This document shows positions 15,598 through 24,718 of a DNA stretch of 64,000 nt, one piece after another. Origin of the DNA: Actinomycetales bacterium (GTDB lineage Bacteria; Actinomycetota; Actinomycetes; Actinomycetales; Microbacteriaceae); the NCBI GenBank assembly GCA_017308515.1, contig JAFKEN010000005.1, positions 248,001-312,000 of the forward strand. The letters run 5' to 3'. The notes below the pieces were generated by a model, which saw nothing but the letters and a program-made list of their open reading frames with translations, searched no databases and was not told the DNA's origin. The position numbers and the translations under genes were made by a program. Positions within the stretch are counted from its first letter, which is position 1; every line of letters begins with the position of its first letter.

Positions 15598-16387
15598 CGG
15601 CGGGGATCCTCTCCAGCTGACCGTCGGCGGCGAACTCGTCCTGATGGTCGCGGAGGAACTCGCCCAAGTGGCCCGACACGATCGGCAGCAGCTCGAGGAG
15701 GTCGCCGATCTGCACCTCGGGGGTCGAGCGGGAGAGCACCAGCGCGGTGCGGTTGCGGCTGTGGATGCCCGTGAACGGCAACGCGACCGAGACGACCGTC
15801 GCCTCCGACTCCTCGTTCGCCATCGCGTACCCGGCCGAGCGGACGACGTTGAGTTCCGCGTCGAGCATCGCGCGGGTCCTCACGCGGGCCGACCGCCACT
15901 CGGGCAGCGCATCGTCGGGGAAGAGCGCGTGCACCTGCGCCGCATCGAGCTGGCTGAGCAGGAGCTTGCCCGCGGCCATGACGTGGGCGGGCGCGCTCAT
16001 GCCGACCCGCCCCCCGAGGTGGAGATCCACCCGCGAGCGGTAGCCGTCGAGCGCGAAGGCCGACGCGCCGACGAGGGTGGAGCAGTGCACCGACGCCTCC
16101 GTCAGATCGCGCATCCGGTACAGGAAGGATCGGATCAGCGGCCGCAGCGGCGACGCCAGGATCGTCGCATCGAAGGCGTTGAGGAGGGTCGGACCGGCGA
16201 CATAGCCCGCCCGCCCGCGGGCCCGCAGCAGGTACCCGCCGTCGACGAGGGTCGCGACCATCCGGTAAGCGCTCGGCCGACTGCAGTCGAGGAGCTCGCG
16301 GACCTCGCCGATCGTCACGAGGTCGACGTGTCGCATGTGCTCGACGACGGTGAGCCCCGACTGCATCGTCTTCAGCTGCTGCGTCAT
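15584..16387 (-). CDS. IclR-family transcriptional regulator
   Basis: 267 residues. A winged HTH (about 10-65, with DLVTIGEVRELLDCSRPSAYRMVATLVDGGYL) precedes the IclR effector domain (about 85-250, including APAHVMAAGKLLLSQL and YAMANEESEATVVSVALPF). It starts 25 nt after the ferredoxin stop on the same strand, so it is encoded at the distal end of the catabolic block it probably controls. Candidate targets are the shared 16-bp elements at 30090 and 32346. Confidence 0.88.
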   Translation of the reverse strand: MTQQLKTMQSGLTVVEHMRHVDLVTIGEVRELLDCSRPSAYRMVATLVDGGYLLRARGRAGYVAGPTLLNAFDATILASPLRPLIRSFLYRMRDLTEASVHCSTLVGASAFALDGYRSRVDLHLGGRVGMSAPAHVMAAGKLLLSQLDAAQVHALFPDDALPEWRSARVRTRAMLDAELNVVRSAGYAMANEESEATVVSVALPFTGIHSRNRTALVLSRSTPEVQIGDLLELLPIVSGHLGEFLRDHQDEFAADGQLERIPADAHL

Positions 16388-16412
16388 CGCACTCCGGCCC
16401 TCGAGCGTGCGG

Positions 16413-16631
16413 TCACCGCGCCGGCGTCACCCGCAGGGCGAGCATAGGACAGGCGTTCTCGGCGGCACGGGCGTCGTCGAGCACCTCGGGCGGAAGCGGC
16501 GTGACGGGCGGCAGATCGAGGAAGCCGTCGGCGTCCTGCACGAAGAACTCCGGGTTGATCATCGCGCAGCGCCCGTGCGCGGCGCAGGTGTCGCGCGCGA
16601 AGTGCAGTTCGTACTGCGGCTCGTGGGACAT
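16413..16631 (-). CDS. 3Fe-4S type ferredoxin
   Basis: 72 residues with CAAHGRC near the N-terminus (Cys-x2-His-x2-Cys) and ENACPM near the C-terminus. This is the three-cysteine pattern of P450-associated [3Fe-4S] ferredoxins. It most likely passes electrons from a reductase to the P450 encoded 3 kb upstream in the same block. The ATG overlaps the preceding ferredoxin stop by one base. Confidence 0.88.
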   Translation of the reverse strand: MSHEPQYELHFARDTCAAHGRCAMINPEFFVQDADGFLDLPPVTPLPPEVLDDARAAENACPMLALRVTPAR

Positions 16632-16978
16632 CAGCTCGCCCCGCCCTCGGCCAGCCGGCGGACGAGCTCGGTGTCGACGCCGATCCGGCCGACCGCCACC
16701 GAATCCCCCGGGTCGCCCAGCGGTTCGTCGCGGCCGGGAAGCGGCTCGGCGAAGAACCGGGCGTTGTCCTCGGCGTGGAGGCGCTCCTCCTCCGGGAGGC
16801 GAGTGCTCAGATAGATCGCCGTCACGGGGCAGACTGCTTCGCACGCGCCGCAGTCGATGCACTCGTTCGGATTGACGTACAGCTTCCTGTCGCCCTCGTA
16901 GATGCAGTCGACAGGGCACACCGAGACGCACGACTGGTCGGTCACATCGATGCACGCGCTCGAGATCACGTAGGCCAT
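16631..16978 (-). CDS. 7Fe (3Fe-4S/4Fe-4S) ferredoxin, FdxA-like
   Basis: 115 residues. The first cluster region has C-x7-C-x3-CPVDCIYEGD and the second has the full CIDCGACEAVCP motif for a [4Fe-4S] cluster. A 40-residue C-terminal extension follows, as in actinobacterial FdxA. It is probably paired with the FNR-like reductase just upstream, whose stop lies 12 nt inside this gene. Its presence beside a 3Fe-4S ferredoxin gives the P450 two possible electron donors. Confidence 0.9.
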   Translation of the reverse strand: MAYVISSACIDVTDQSCVSVCPVDCIYEGDRKLYVNPNECIDCGACEAVCPVTAIYLSTRLPEEERLHAEDNARFFAEPLPGRDEPLGDPGDSVAVGRIGVDTELVRRLAEGGAS

Positions 16979-18222
16979 GGCAGGCTCTCCTTCCTTTCCG
17001 TTCCGAACTGGAGCCCGTCCGCGCCGGGCTGGAGGCGGATGCGTTCGACACCCCGGCCCGTGCGCGTCGCCTCGAGGATCTCGGCGTCGACCGTCGCGCG
17101 CCACTCCTCGATGCCGACGGGGTCGTCGGCGAGCGATCGCACGGCCGCGACCGCGGCCGCCGGGTCGAGCCGACGGGAGTCGCCGGGGGCGAGCCCTTCT
17201 CGGATCTGCTCCACGATCCGGAGCGCGTCCGCCTTGTTCGTGCCGAGCACGCCCTTCGCCCCGTTGCCCGCCCAGCCGCAGACGTAGGCGTTCTCGGGCC
17301 ACGACGGCGCCGCACGCAGATCCGTCATGAGCGCGCCGGGGCCGTAGCCGATCGCGGTGATCACCGTCGCCTCCGCGAGGCGGACGAGAGAGCCGCCGTC
17401 GACGGTGCTCGAGATCTCGATCGCGCCGTCCGCCGCGCGCGCCGCCTGCGCGCCCAGGTGGATCACGACATCGACGTCGAGGTCGTCGCCCGACACCGCC
17501 AGCTCGAGACTCGAGCGCCGCTCGTCGGACGGCGAGTCCGACGAGCCACCCCAGTACGACTCGTGCCGACGGACACGCACACGCAGTCCGAGCTCGTGCA
17601 CGAGTTCGGTGATCATCGGCGCGCTGAACTTCAGCTCGGATGCGGCCGAGCGCACGACGAGATGGACGGGGCGCCGCGGGCGCGCCACCAGCACGTCGAC
17701 GACCCGCTCCGGCAGATCGGTCGCGCGCAGCCGGTCCTCGCCGACGGCGAGAAGGCGGACGATGTCGATCGAGACGTTGCCCCCGCCCACGACGACCACC
17801 TCGCGGTCGGCACCGAGCGCCTCCTCCACGCGCGCGGTGTCGACGCCGTGGTCGGCGTTGTACCAGCCGAAGACCTCGCGCGAGGCGAGCGTGTCGCCGA
17901 GGTCGGTCGGGTGGTCGGCTCCGGCCCCGGAGGCGATCACGACGGCGTCGAAGCCCGGAGCGAGCTCGGCGAGGCGGGCGGCCGACACCTCGACCCCGCC
18001 GATGAAGGTGACGCGGTCGTCCTCGACGATGCGCTCGAGAGGCGTGACGACGCGGCGCATCTTCGGATGGTCGGGGGCGATCCCGAACCGGCCGAGCCCG
18101 AACGGCACGCGTCGCCGATCGGCGAGCACGACGTGCACGTCCTCGAGGGAGCGGAGGATGGCCTGGGTCGCGTACATGCCGGCGGGCCCGGCGCCGACGA
18201 CCCAGCAGACGCGCGGGGTCAT
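16966..18222 (-). CDS. Ferredoxin-NADP+ reductase (FprA type)
   Basis: 418 residues. The FAD-binding VVGAGPAGMYATQ at the N-terminus, the FGLGRFGIAPDHPKM segment, the NAD(P)-binding VVVGGGNVSIDIVRLL and the C-terminal GWAGNGAKGVLGTNK identify the adrenodoxin-reductase/FprA family. It transfers electrons from NADPH to ferredoxin in the cytoplasm. It overlaps the next gene in the block by 13 nt and the preceding one by 4 nt. A second, unrelated reductase (18219-19418) is encoded immediately upstream. Confidence 0.9.
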   Translation of the reverse strand: MTPRVCWVVGAGPAGMYATQAILRSLEDVHVVLADRRRVPFGLGRFGIAPDHPKMRRVVTPLERIVEDDRVTFIGGVEVSAARLAELAPGFDAVVIASGAGADHPTDLGDTLASREVFGWYNADHGVDTARVEEALGADREVVVVGGGNVSIDIVRLLAVGEDRLRATDLPERVVDVLVARPRRPVHLVVRSAASELKFSAPMITELVHELGLRVRVRRHESYWGGSSDSPSDERRSSLELAVSGDDLDVDVVIHLGAQAARAADGAIEISSTVDGGSLVRLAEATVITAIGYGPGALMTDLRAAPSWPENAYVCGWAGNGAKGVLGTNKADALRIVEQIREGLAPGDSRRLDPAAAVAAVRSLADDPVGIEEWRATVDAEILEATRTGRGVERIRLQPGADGLQFGTERKESLPWPT

Positions 18223-19418
18223 CGTGGCGCCCCCTGCAGCCCGAGGTGCTCCCCCAGGCTGTCGACGGCGATCCTGTCGCGCACCGCCCGGCTCGCCACC
18301 GCGAGGGCGCGCGGCCGGTTGAGCAGCACGATCGCGGAGACCGTGCCGGCGTCGGAGGCGACGGCGACGAGCTCGGGTCGCGACCCGGCCCCGTCCTCGC
18401 GGTGCTCGAGGATCTCGATGTGGTGAACCGAGGGGTCGAGATGCCCCACGACCTGGATCCGCCCGGCGAACTGCTCCGACCAGAAGTACGGCACGTGGTC
18501 GCCGAGCGCGCGCGACGGGCTGCCGCTCAACTGCGCCGCGCAGACGTCGGCCGTGATGCGCGCGTCGTCCCAGTGCGCGGCGGGGTGCCATCTGCCGCTC
18601 CCGGCGATCCGCCAGGTCGCGGCGTCTCCGATCGCGTAGACGTTCTCGGCGCTCGTGCGGCCGAGCTCGTCGAGTTCGATGCGGCCGTCGCGCTGAGCCA
18701 CCGCCGACGCCCCCCAGAGCCGGGAGTCCGGCCGCGCGCCCAGGGCCGTATACACCGCCTCGGCCTCGACCTGTTCCCCGTCCGAGAGGAGGTAGACCGT
18801 CTCGGAAACGCGCGACTCGATCGTCGTCCCGCCGCGCCAGACCCGCTCCGGCCAGGACGTCGCAAGGGCTCCGGCGACCGCCGAGCCCAGCCGCGCCTCC
18901 AGCGGGAGCGCCGCGAGATCGAGCACCGTGACCGCGCGGTCGTTCGCGGCGATGCTCACTGCGACCTCCGAGCCGATGAAGCCGCCGCCGACGACGAGCG
19001 CCGAGCGACCGGCGTCGGCGTGGACGCCCAGGGCGCTGTCGGCGCCGTACAGGGCCGGGGCGAAATCCCAGCCGGGGATCTCGATCGGCCGGGAACCCGT
19101 CGCGACGACGATCGCGTCGAAGCGATGCTCTCCCGACGTGCTGGCGATCGTGCGCCGAACCGGGTCGAGGGCCTCGGCGGCCTCGTGCACGAATCGAGCG
19201 CCCGAGCCGGGCGCGAGCGGCCGGAGCCCCGCGTGTCCCGACCGCGCGATCGACTTCGAGACCTCGGTGCGGTCGTAGGGCTCATGCTGCTCGGCCGCGA
19301 AGACGACGACCTCGCCCTCGAAGCCGCGCTGAGCGAGAGCCCGCAGGAGGAAGCCGGTCGCGACGCCGCCGCCGACGATCCCGACGCGATCGGGCCGGGT
19401 CCCGGTCTCGGTGCTCAT
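18219..19418 (-). CDS. Ferredoxin reductase, rhodocoxin/putidaredoxin-reductase type
   Basis: 399 residues, a Pyr_redox_2 protein with C-terminal reductase_C domain. Motifs are VGIVGGGVATGFLLRAL (FAD), the PYDRTEVSKSI active-site region, VVGGGFIGSEVAVSIA (NAD(P)H), VYAIGDAATW (FAD) and YFWSEQFAGRIQVVGHL (reductase_C). It is the family used by oxygenase systems to reduce ferredoxins with NADH. It overlaps the P450 stop by 4 nt, so it is probably the dedicated P450 reductase. Confidence 0.9.
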   Translation of the reverse strand: MSTETGTRPDRVGIVGGGVATGFLLRALAQRGFEGEVVVFAAEQHEPYDRTEVSKSIARSGHAGLRPLAPGSGARFVHEAAEALDPVRRTIASTSGEHRFDAIVVATGSRPIEIPGWDFAPALYGADSALGVHADAGRSALVVGGGFIGSEVAVSIAANDRAVTVLDLAALPLEARLGSAVAGALATSWPERVWRGGTTIESRVSETVYLLSDGEQVEAEAVYTALGARPDSRLWGASAVAQRDGRIELDELGRTSAENVYAIGDAATWRIAGSGRWHPAAHWDDARITADVCAAQLSGSPSRALGDHVPYFWSEQFAGRIQVVGHLDPSVHHIEILEHREDGAGSRPELVAVASDAGTVSAIVLLNRPRALAVASRAVRDRIAVDSLGEHLGLQGAPR

Positions 19419-20689
19419 CCGCTCAACCTCACGGGCATCCGCTCCATCCCGCGGTTCGTCGTGGATTCCGACCAGGTGACGTCCTCCTCGAGCACCTCGA
19501 TCGCGGCAAAGCGCGCGAACAGGTCCTCGAGCCCGATCGTCGCCTCGAGCTTCGCGAGGATCGAACCGAGGCAGAAGTGCGACCCCAGCCCGAATCCCAG
19601 ATGCGTCAGCTCGCCGGATTCGAACCGGTGCAGATCGAGACGATCCGGATCGGTGAAGATCCGCGGATCGTGATGCGTGGATCCGATGGCCAGCCGAACT
19701 GTCGTGCCCTTCGCGATCGGCACCCCGCCGATCTCGGTGTCGACGGTCGCGACGCGATGCGCCGCCTGCACGGAGGAGTCGTAGCGCAGCAGCTCCTCGA
19801 GCGCGATCTGGATCGAGACGCCGCCGTCGCGCAGCAGCTGGAACTGCTCGGGATTGCGCACCAGCGAACGGACGGCGTTCGCGATGAGGTTGGTCGTGGT
19901 CTCGTGGCCGGCGAACACGAGCAGGCCGAAGTTCGACACCACCTCGGCGGTCGTCAGGCGCTCGCCGTCGGCTTCGGCCTCGATGAGCGCGTCGAGGAGG
20001 TTGTCGGTCACCCCGGCCACGTGCCGGGTCCGCACGTAGTCGTCGACGTAGGCGGCGAAGCCCTCCACCGCCGCGTGAGCGGCATCGACGCTGGACGGCT
20101 GGAACTCCGTCCCCTGGAACACCGCGATGGCGCGCGACCATTCGCGCAGGGTCGGAAACTCCTCCGGTCGCAGTCCGAGCATGCGACCGATCACGATGAT
20201 CGGGAGCTGATAGGCGAAGCAATCGATGAGGTCGACGGTCTGGGAGGGGTCCATCTGATCGAGGAGCTGCCGCGAGACCACCCGGATCTCGTCGGCGAGC
20301 GCATTCACCCGCGCCGGGGTGAAGGCGCGCTGCACGATCTTCCGCAGCCGCGCGTGGTTGGGGTCGTCCTGGCCGAGCATCCACCCGTCGACGAAGTCGA
20401 GTACGTGCTGAGCCCGGATCGCGAGCTCGGGCGTCATCTGGGCGAGCGCGTGGTCGTTGCGCGACCCGGCCCGACGCCGCGAGGAGAAGGTCCTCGGGTC
20501 GCGGAGCACCGCGCGGCTGTGCTCGAAACCGAACACGAGTGCGATCGCCGGGGTGCGCAAGACGGGCTGGCTCTCCCGGTACTTCGCGTAGAACCCGTAG
20601 GGCGAGGCGAGGTAGTCGGGACGGCGACCCAGGAGGTAGTCCTCGACGTCCTGCAGGATCTCCGCGGTCGCGGTGGTGGTGTCGTTCAC
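19415..20689 (-). CDS. Cytochrome P450
   Basis: 424 residues, a soluble bacterial P450. The I-helix oxygen-activation motif AGHETTT is at 260-266, the ExxR pair at E299/R302 and the heme ligand Cys373 in FGLGSHFCLG. It hydroxylates a small carbon substrate using electrons from the ferredoxins and reductases encoded directly after it. Placement after CoA-transferase, retro-aldolase-like and TRAP genes suggests it oxidises an imported carboxylate or its degradation intermediate. GTG start, overlapping the CoA-transferase stop. Confidence 0.93.
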   Translation of the reverse strand: MNDTTTATAEILQDVEDYLLGRRPDYLASPYGFYAKYRESQPVLRTPAIALVFGFEHSRAVLRDPRTFSSRRRAGSRNDHALAQMTPELAIRAQHVLDFVDGWMLGQDDPNHARLRKIVQRAFTPARVNALADEIRVVSRQLLDQMDPSQTVDLIDCFAYQLPIIVIGRMLGLRPEEFPTLREWSRAIAVFQGTEFQPSSVDAAHAAVEGFAAYVDDYVRTRHVAGVTDNLLDALIEAEADGERLTTAEVVSNFGLLVFAGHETTTNLIANAVRSLVRNPEQFQLLRDGGVSIQIALEELLRYDSSVQAAHRVATVDTEIGGVPIAKGTTVRLAIGSTHHDPRIFTDPDRLDLHRFESGELTHLGFGLGSHFCLGSILAKLEATIGLEDLFARFAAIEVLEEDVTWSESTTNRGMERMPVRLSG

Positions 20690-23136
20690 TCGACGATGCC
20701 CTTCGTTCTCAGGTCTTCGATCTCGGCCCGGCCGAAGCCGTGCTCAGCGAGGACCGCGTCCGTGTCCTCCCCGTAGGTCGGAGCTCCCCGCTGGAGCGGG
20801 CCCCCGATCCCGGAGCGCGCGCGCTCGAATCGGAACGGCAGAGCCCGGATCGGCCACGATCCGATCTCCGTATTCGGCAGATCGACGGTCCAGCCCAGGT
20901 GGCGCAGCTGCGGGTCCGATTCGAAGCGCTGCGGCGCGTCCTGACAGACGCCGGCCGCGACCCCCGCGGCCTGCAGGGCGTCCATGAGCGCGTAGCCGTC
21001 GGCGGAGGCCGCCGCGGTCGCGAGCGCGTCGTCGTCGCTCGCCTCCGCGCCGAGAGTACGGCGCAGCCGTTCGATGTCGTCGGCGTGGCGGCAGCTCACC
21101 GCCACCCACTGGTCCTCCCCGGAGACCCGCAGCACGTACTCCTTCGCGAAGCCGTTCCCGGGGATGCTCGGACCCTCCGGGCGCCTCCACCGCTCGCCGT
21201 TGAGGCTCCAGTCGAGGATCGCCGTCCCGGTGAGGAAGATGCCCGCCTCCACCTGCGAGCAGTCGATCTCGAAGCCGGCTCCATCGACGGAACGCCGGTA
21301 GAGCGCGGTGACGGTCGCGAGCGCCATGTTGTAGGCGCCGTACCAGTCGAGGTACGAGTAGCCGATCCCCGCGGGAGCGTAGGGCTCGGGGCGGCCCGAC
21401 ATCTCCGTCAGCCCCGAGAAGGCCTGCGCCGTGGGGCCGTAGCTGCGCAGCTGTCCGTACTCACCGCGCTCGCCGAGCCCGGACTGCTTGACGCTGATGA
21501 TCCTCGGGTTGGCGGCCCGCAGCACGTCGAACGAGAGGCCCATCCGGTCGAGAGCGCCGGGCGAGAAGCCGCTGAGGACCACGTCGGCCTCCGCGACGAG
21601 CGCGAGCAGCACCTCACGACCCTCGGGAGTCTTCAGATCCAGGCCGATGCTGCGCTTGCCCGCGTGGATCTCGTTGAAGACGCCCGATCGGTTGGGTGAG
21701 GTCGGCGCGGGGGTCGCGAGTGGCCCCTGGGCGGCTTCGCGTTCGGCACGACCGCCGAGTGGGGAACCGCCGACGCCCCAGCGCATCGCATCGGGACGCG
21801 ACGAGTGCTCGACCTTGATGACGTCCGCGCCGTGCGCCGCGAGGTAGCGCCCCGCGCCACCGCTGGCCAGCAGCCACGCGAGGTCGATCACCTTGACCCC
21901 GGCGAGCGGCCACGCGTGCGCGTCGGGCTCCACCTCGGCGGGTGCGCGGAAGGCGCTCACCGGGTCGGGCTCCGCGTCGTGCTGTCCGAGCCGGGCCGCG
22001 AGTTCGGGAGTGCGCCACGGGTGCGCGTCGCAGACCCACTTGCCGCGGATCTGCGTGCCCCGGCGACCGCCGCCGAGGTCGAGCGGCGCGAAGGTGTCGC
22101 GGGCCCACCAGTGCGGGTCCTCGGCGTTCTCCTCGGGACGCCGCACCGGCGCCCACGGCAACCCGAGATCCTGGGCCCGGCGCCAGAGGTCGCTGTCGTA
22201 GTGCTCGCGCGAGATCGCGAAATCGAGCAGCTGGGCGAGCGCGAGCTTCGCCGCGAGGTCGTCCTCGCGCAGCTCCAGCGCCGGGTCGACGAGACCCGAC
22301 CGGGCGACGAGGTCGACGCTGGCCGCGAAGGTATTGCTGAATCCGGGCAGATAGGTGCGGTAGGGCAGCCAGTACCGGCCGTCCTTGGTGCGCGAGAGCG
22401 TCGGGTAGTCGATGTACGGGCGCGAGTGCCGACCGGTCTGGCGTCGGTGGACCTGTGCGAGGTAGACCCAGTTCGGGACGTCGGTCTCGGTGTTCGTCGC
22501 GACCGCCTGATGGACGTTCACCTGGACGCGATCCCCGCTGCCGCTGCGACCGCGCGCGAGGAGCGCGAGCACGGCCGCGATCACGGCGTGCTCCCCGGCG
22601 ATGTGGTATGACTGCCACATCTGCGGGGCCACCGGAGCCTCCGGATAGGAGCCCGACACGTCCGGGTCGTAGCCGCAGTTCTTCATGACGCCGCCGAGCG
22701 CGAGGTGGACGAGGTCGGATGCGGCGTACGAGCCCCAGGGGCCGTCGTCACCGAAGGCGCTGATCTCGACGACGACGAGCGCCGGACGCTCCGCGCGGAT
22801 CTCGGCGACGACGTCGCGGACCGGCGCCCACACCTCGGACGAGGTGTCGAGCACCACGAGGTCGGCCGCGGCGAGGAGCGCGCGCAGCCGCGCGTCCTCC
22901 ACCGAGGAGACCGTCACCGAACGCTTGCTCGCGTTGTAGTGCAGGTGGTGAAGACCGAGCGGGCTCCCGTCGACGTCGTCGACGAAGGGGCCCAGCGCGC
23001 GCGTCGGGCTTCCGTCGCGCTCTTCGACGCGCGTCACGGTGGCGCCCAGGGAGGCGAGCAGGCGCCCCGCGTATTCCACACGGGCCTCGCCGAGCTCGAC
23101 GACGACGAGGCCCTCCAGGAGTGCCGCCTCAGCCAT
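20686..23136 (-). CDS. Tandem (double-domain) family III CoA-transferase
   Basis: 816 residues made of two CaiB/BaiF domains, roughly 5-380 and 425-816, each with the LLASLGATVTRVE or YLAAHGADVIKVEH nucleotide/CoA-fold motif. Normal family members are about 400 residues. The catalytic Asp is visible only in the second half (D597, in SYLDWYGAYNMA). The aligned spot in the first half reads SYHIAGEH, so that half may be structural. It would move CoA between acids, activating the pathway substrate. The start is the ATG at 23136, overlapping the DUF35 stop by 8 nt; the longer open frame upstream has no family similarity. Confidence 0.88.
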   Translation of the reverse strand: MAEAALLEGLVVVELGEARVEYAGRLLASLGATVTRVEERDGSPTRALGPFVDDVDGSPLGLHHLHYNASKRSVTVSSVEDARLRALLAAADLVVLDTSSEVWAPVRDVVAEIRAERPALVVVEISAFGDDGPWGSYAASDLVHLALGGVMKNCGYDPDVSGSYPEAPVAPQMWQSYHIAGEHAVIAAVLALLARGRSGSGDRVQVNVHQAVATNTETDVPNWVYLAQVHRRQTGRHSRPYIDYPTLSRTKDGRYWLPYRTYLPGFSNTFAASVDLVARSGLVDPALELREDDLAAKLALAQLLDFAISREHYDSDLWRRAQDLGLPWAPVRRPEENAEDPHWWARDTFAPLDLGGGRRGTQIRGKWVCDAHPWRTPELAARLGQHDAEPDPVSAFRAPAEVEPDAHAWPLAGVKVIDLAWLLASGGAGRYLAAHGADVIKVEHSSRPDAMRWGVGGSPLGGRAEREAAQGPLATPAPTSPNRSGVFNEIHAGKRSIGLDLKTPEGREVLLALVAEADVVLSGFSPGALDRMGLSFDVLRAANPRIISVKQSGLGERGEYGQLRSYGPTAQAFSGLTEMSGRPEPYAPAGIGYSYLDWYGAYNMALATVTALYRRSVDGAGFEIDCSQVEAGIFLTGTAILDWSLNGERWRRPEGPSIPGNGFAKEYVLRVSGEDQWVAVSCRHADDIERLRRTLGAEASDDDALATAAASADGYALMDALQAAGVAAGVCQDAPQRFESDPQLRHLGWTVDLPNTEIGSWPIRALPFRFERARSGIGGPLQRGAPTYGEDTDAVLAEHGFGRAEIEDLRTKGIVE

Positions 23137-23557
23137 CGCCGTCTCCTCGCGGGACGAAGTACGGCACCCGGTACCCGTCGGACGCGTCCGCGAAGCGGAC
23201 GTCGACCCGCGCGCCGACACGGAGTTCCGTGGAGTCGCACCCGGCGACGCACGCGAGCATCTGGAATCCCTCGTCGAGTTCGACGATGGCGGGGGCGTAC
23301 GGGGTCGGGCTGTCGGGATTGGCCGGGCGGTGCACGACGGTCCACGAGACGACGGTTCCCCGACCGGCGCTGACCGCCCACCGGAAGTCCTCGTCGGCGT
23401 TCCCGCGCAGACGCGGCATCGGCGGGAACTGCGCGGCCCCCGAGGCGGGGAAGACCTGGAACCGGATCTCGCCGACCCGGTACCCCTCCCAGACATGCCG
23501 TTCGAGGCCGGATAGGGCGACCCCCGCCATCACCACCACGGGCAGCTGCAGCTTCAC
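23129..23557 (-). CDS. DUF35-type OB-fold protein lacking the zinc-ribbon cysteines
   Basis: 142 residues. The N-terminal helix (VWEGYRVGEIRFQ), the PP(M/R)P turn and the OB-fold core (SGRGTVVSWTVVHRP-like, then APAIVELDEG) match DUF35/ACAC proteins. The four zinc-binding Cys usually found between them are all absent here. DUF35 proteins form complexes with thiolase-like lipid-transfer proteins or hydratases in steroid and acyl-CoA degradation. Its neighbour, overlapping by 4 nt, is exactly such a thiolase-like protein. Confidence 0.82.
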   Translation of the reverse strand: MKLQLPVVVMAGVALSGLERHVWEGYRVGEIRFQVFPASGAAQFPPMPRLRGNADEDFRWAVSAGRGTVVSWTVVHRPANPDSPTPYAPAIVELDEGFQMLACVAGCDSTELRVGARVDVRFADASDGYRVPYFVPRGDGDG

Positions 23558-24714
23558 CGTCCACCCCCGAGCACGATGGCGTCGCAGAACAGCGCGCCGG
23601 CGCCGCCGTTGCTGGCGAACGCGATGCCCGCATCCGCCACCTGGCCAGGTCCGGCCCGACCCTGGATCTGCTGTGCGGCTCGCATGACGCGCTGCAGCAG
23701 CTGCGGCGTCTTCGCGTGGCTGTACGACATCGTCCCGCCGTCGGTCACGATGGCCATCGTCGACGGATCGTCGAGCCAGCCGGAGCGGATGGCGTCCTTG
23801 GCCTCCCCGTCGGCGAAGAACTCGAAGGCCTCGAGCTGTCGGAGCACCTCGAAGCTGAACGGGTCGTACCCCTCATAGACGTCGACGTCCGAGGGCGAGA
23901 GGCCGGCCATCCGGAACGCCGCCCGCGCGGCGGAGCGCCCGATGTTCCCGTTCGTCGAATCGGCGGTGGCCGAGTGGGGCAGTTCCCACGAGGGCGGGAA
24001 CTTGTACATCGGGCCGTTCGTATTGATGCCGATCCCGAGGATCTCGACGAGGTCCGACTCCGGGAAGTGGTCGCGGGCGACGTCGCGGCGCATCAGCAGC
24101 ATCGCGGCACCCCCCTCGGACGTGGTCGCGCAGTCGAGAAGGCGGAACGGCTCGGCGATCATGCGCGACGCGAGGATGTCGGAGGCGGTGAACGGACCCT
24201 GACCCTCGTACACCGCCCCGGGGGTGCGGCTCCCGTTGGTGCGGATGCGGGCCGCGATCGCCGCGAAGTCGTTCTCGTCGCTGCCGTAACGGCTCATGTG
24301 CTGACGCGCGACGAGGGCGAACTCCGCCGCGGTGTAGAGACCGACGGCGTTGACCCAGACGTGCGTCGGCCGGGTCCAGGTGGCCGTCGCGCGGGCATCA
24401 CCGCGATGGCCGGCGCCGCCCTCGACCACGAGCGCCGACCGCACCATCCCCGATTCGATCGCCGAAGCCGCATCGAACACGCTGCGGATGCCGGGGGCCG
24501 AGTTGAGGGCGACGCCGTTGACGATGCCGAGGTCGTAGACGAGGTCGGCCGCCATCGACCCGAAGACGGACTCGACAGCGTCGACGCCGATCCCGCTCTG
24601 GGCGAGCAGCCCGTGGCAGGCCTCGAGGGCGATCGAGCGCGAATCGTGCCCGGGCAGCGACCGCGCCTGCGTCGTGTTGTGGGTCGCCACGATGACGACG
24701 TCGTCGAAACTCAT
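23554..24714 (-). CDS. SCP-x thiolase-like protein, possible retro-aldolase
   Basis: 386 residues of thiolase fold. Motifs are VIVATHNTTQA (N-terminus), FRLLDCATTSEGGAAMLL, VDVYEGYDPFSFEVLRQLE and the C-terminal GGTMSYSHAKTP and FASNGGAGALF. No Cys lies at the nucleophile position near residue 90 (LNSAPGIRSVFDA instead), so normal thiolysis is unlikely. Tyr residues are present in the YEGYDPFS region used by Ltp2-type steroid side-chain aldolases. Together with the DUF35 partner it may cleave a beta-hydroxyacyl-CoA by retro-aldol reaction. That activity is inference. Confidence 0.82.
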   Translation of the reverse strand: MSFDDVVIVATHNTTQARSLPGHDSRSIALEACHGLLAQSGIGVDAVESVFGSMAADLVYDLGIVNGVALNSAPGIRSVFDAASAIESGMVRSALVVEGGAGHRGDARATATWTRPTHVWVNAVGLYTAAEFALVARQHMSRYGSDENDFAAIAARIRTNGSRTPGAVYEGQGPFTASDILASRMIAEPFRLLDCATTSEGGAAMLLMRRDVARDHFPESDLVEILGIGINTNGPMYKFPPSWELPHSATADSTNGNIGRSAARAAFRMAGLSPSDVDVYEGYDPFSFEVLRQLEAFEFFADGEAKDAIRSGWLDDPSTMAIVTDGGTMSYSHAKTPQLLQRVMRAAQQIQGRAGPGQVADAGIAFASNGGAGALFCDAIVLGGGR

Positions 24715-24718
24715 GCGA

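Noticed and set aside
23136-23496. N-terminal extension of the CoA-transferase by 120 residues
   Set aside because: It reads through the DUF35 gene in another frame and has Arg/Ser/Pro-rich sequence. The CaiB domain begins at the ATG at 23136.
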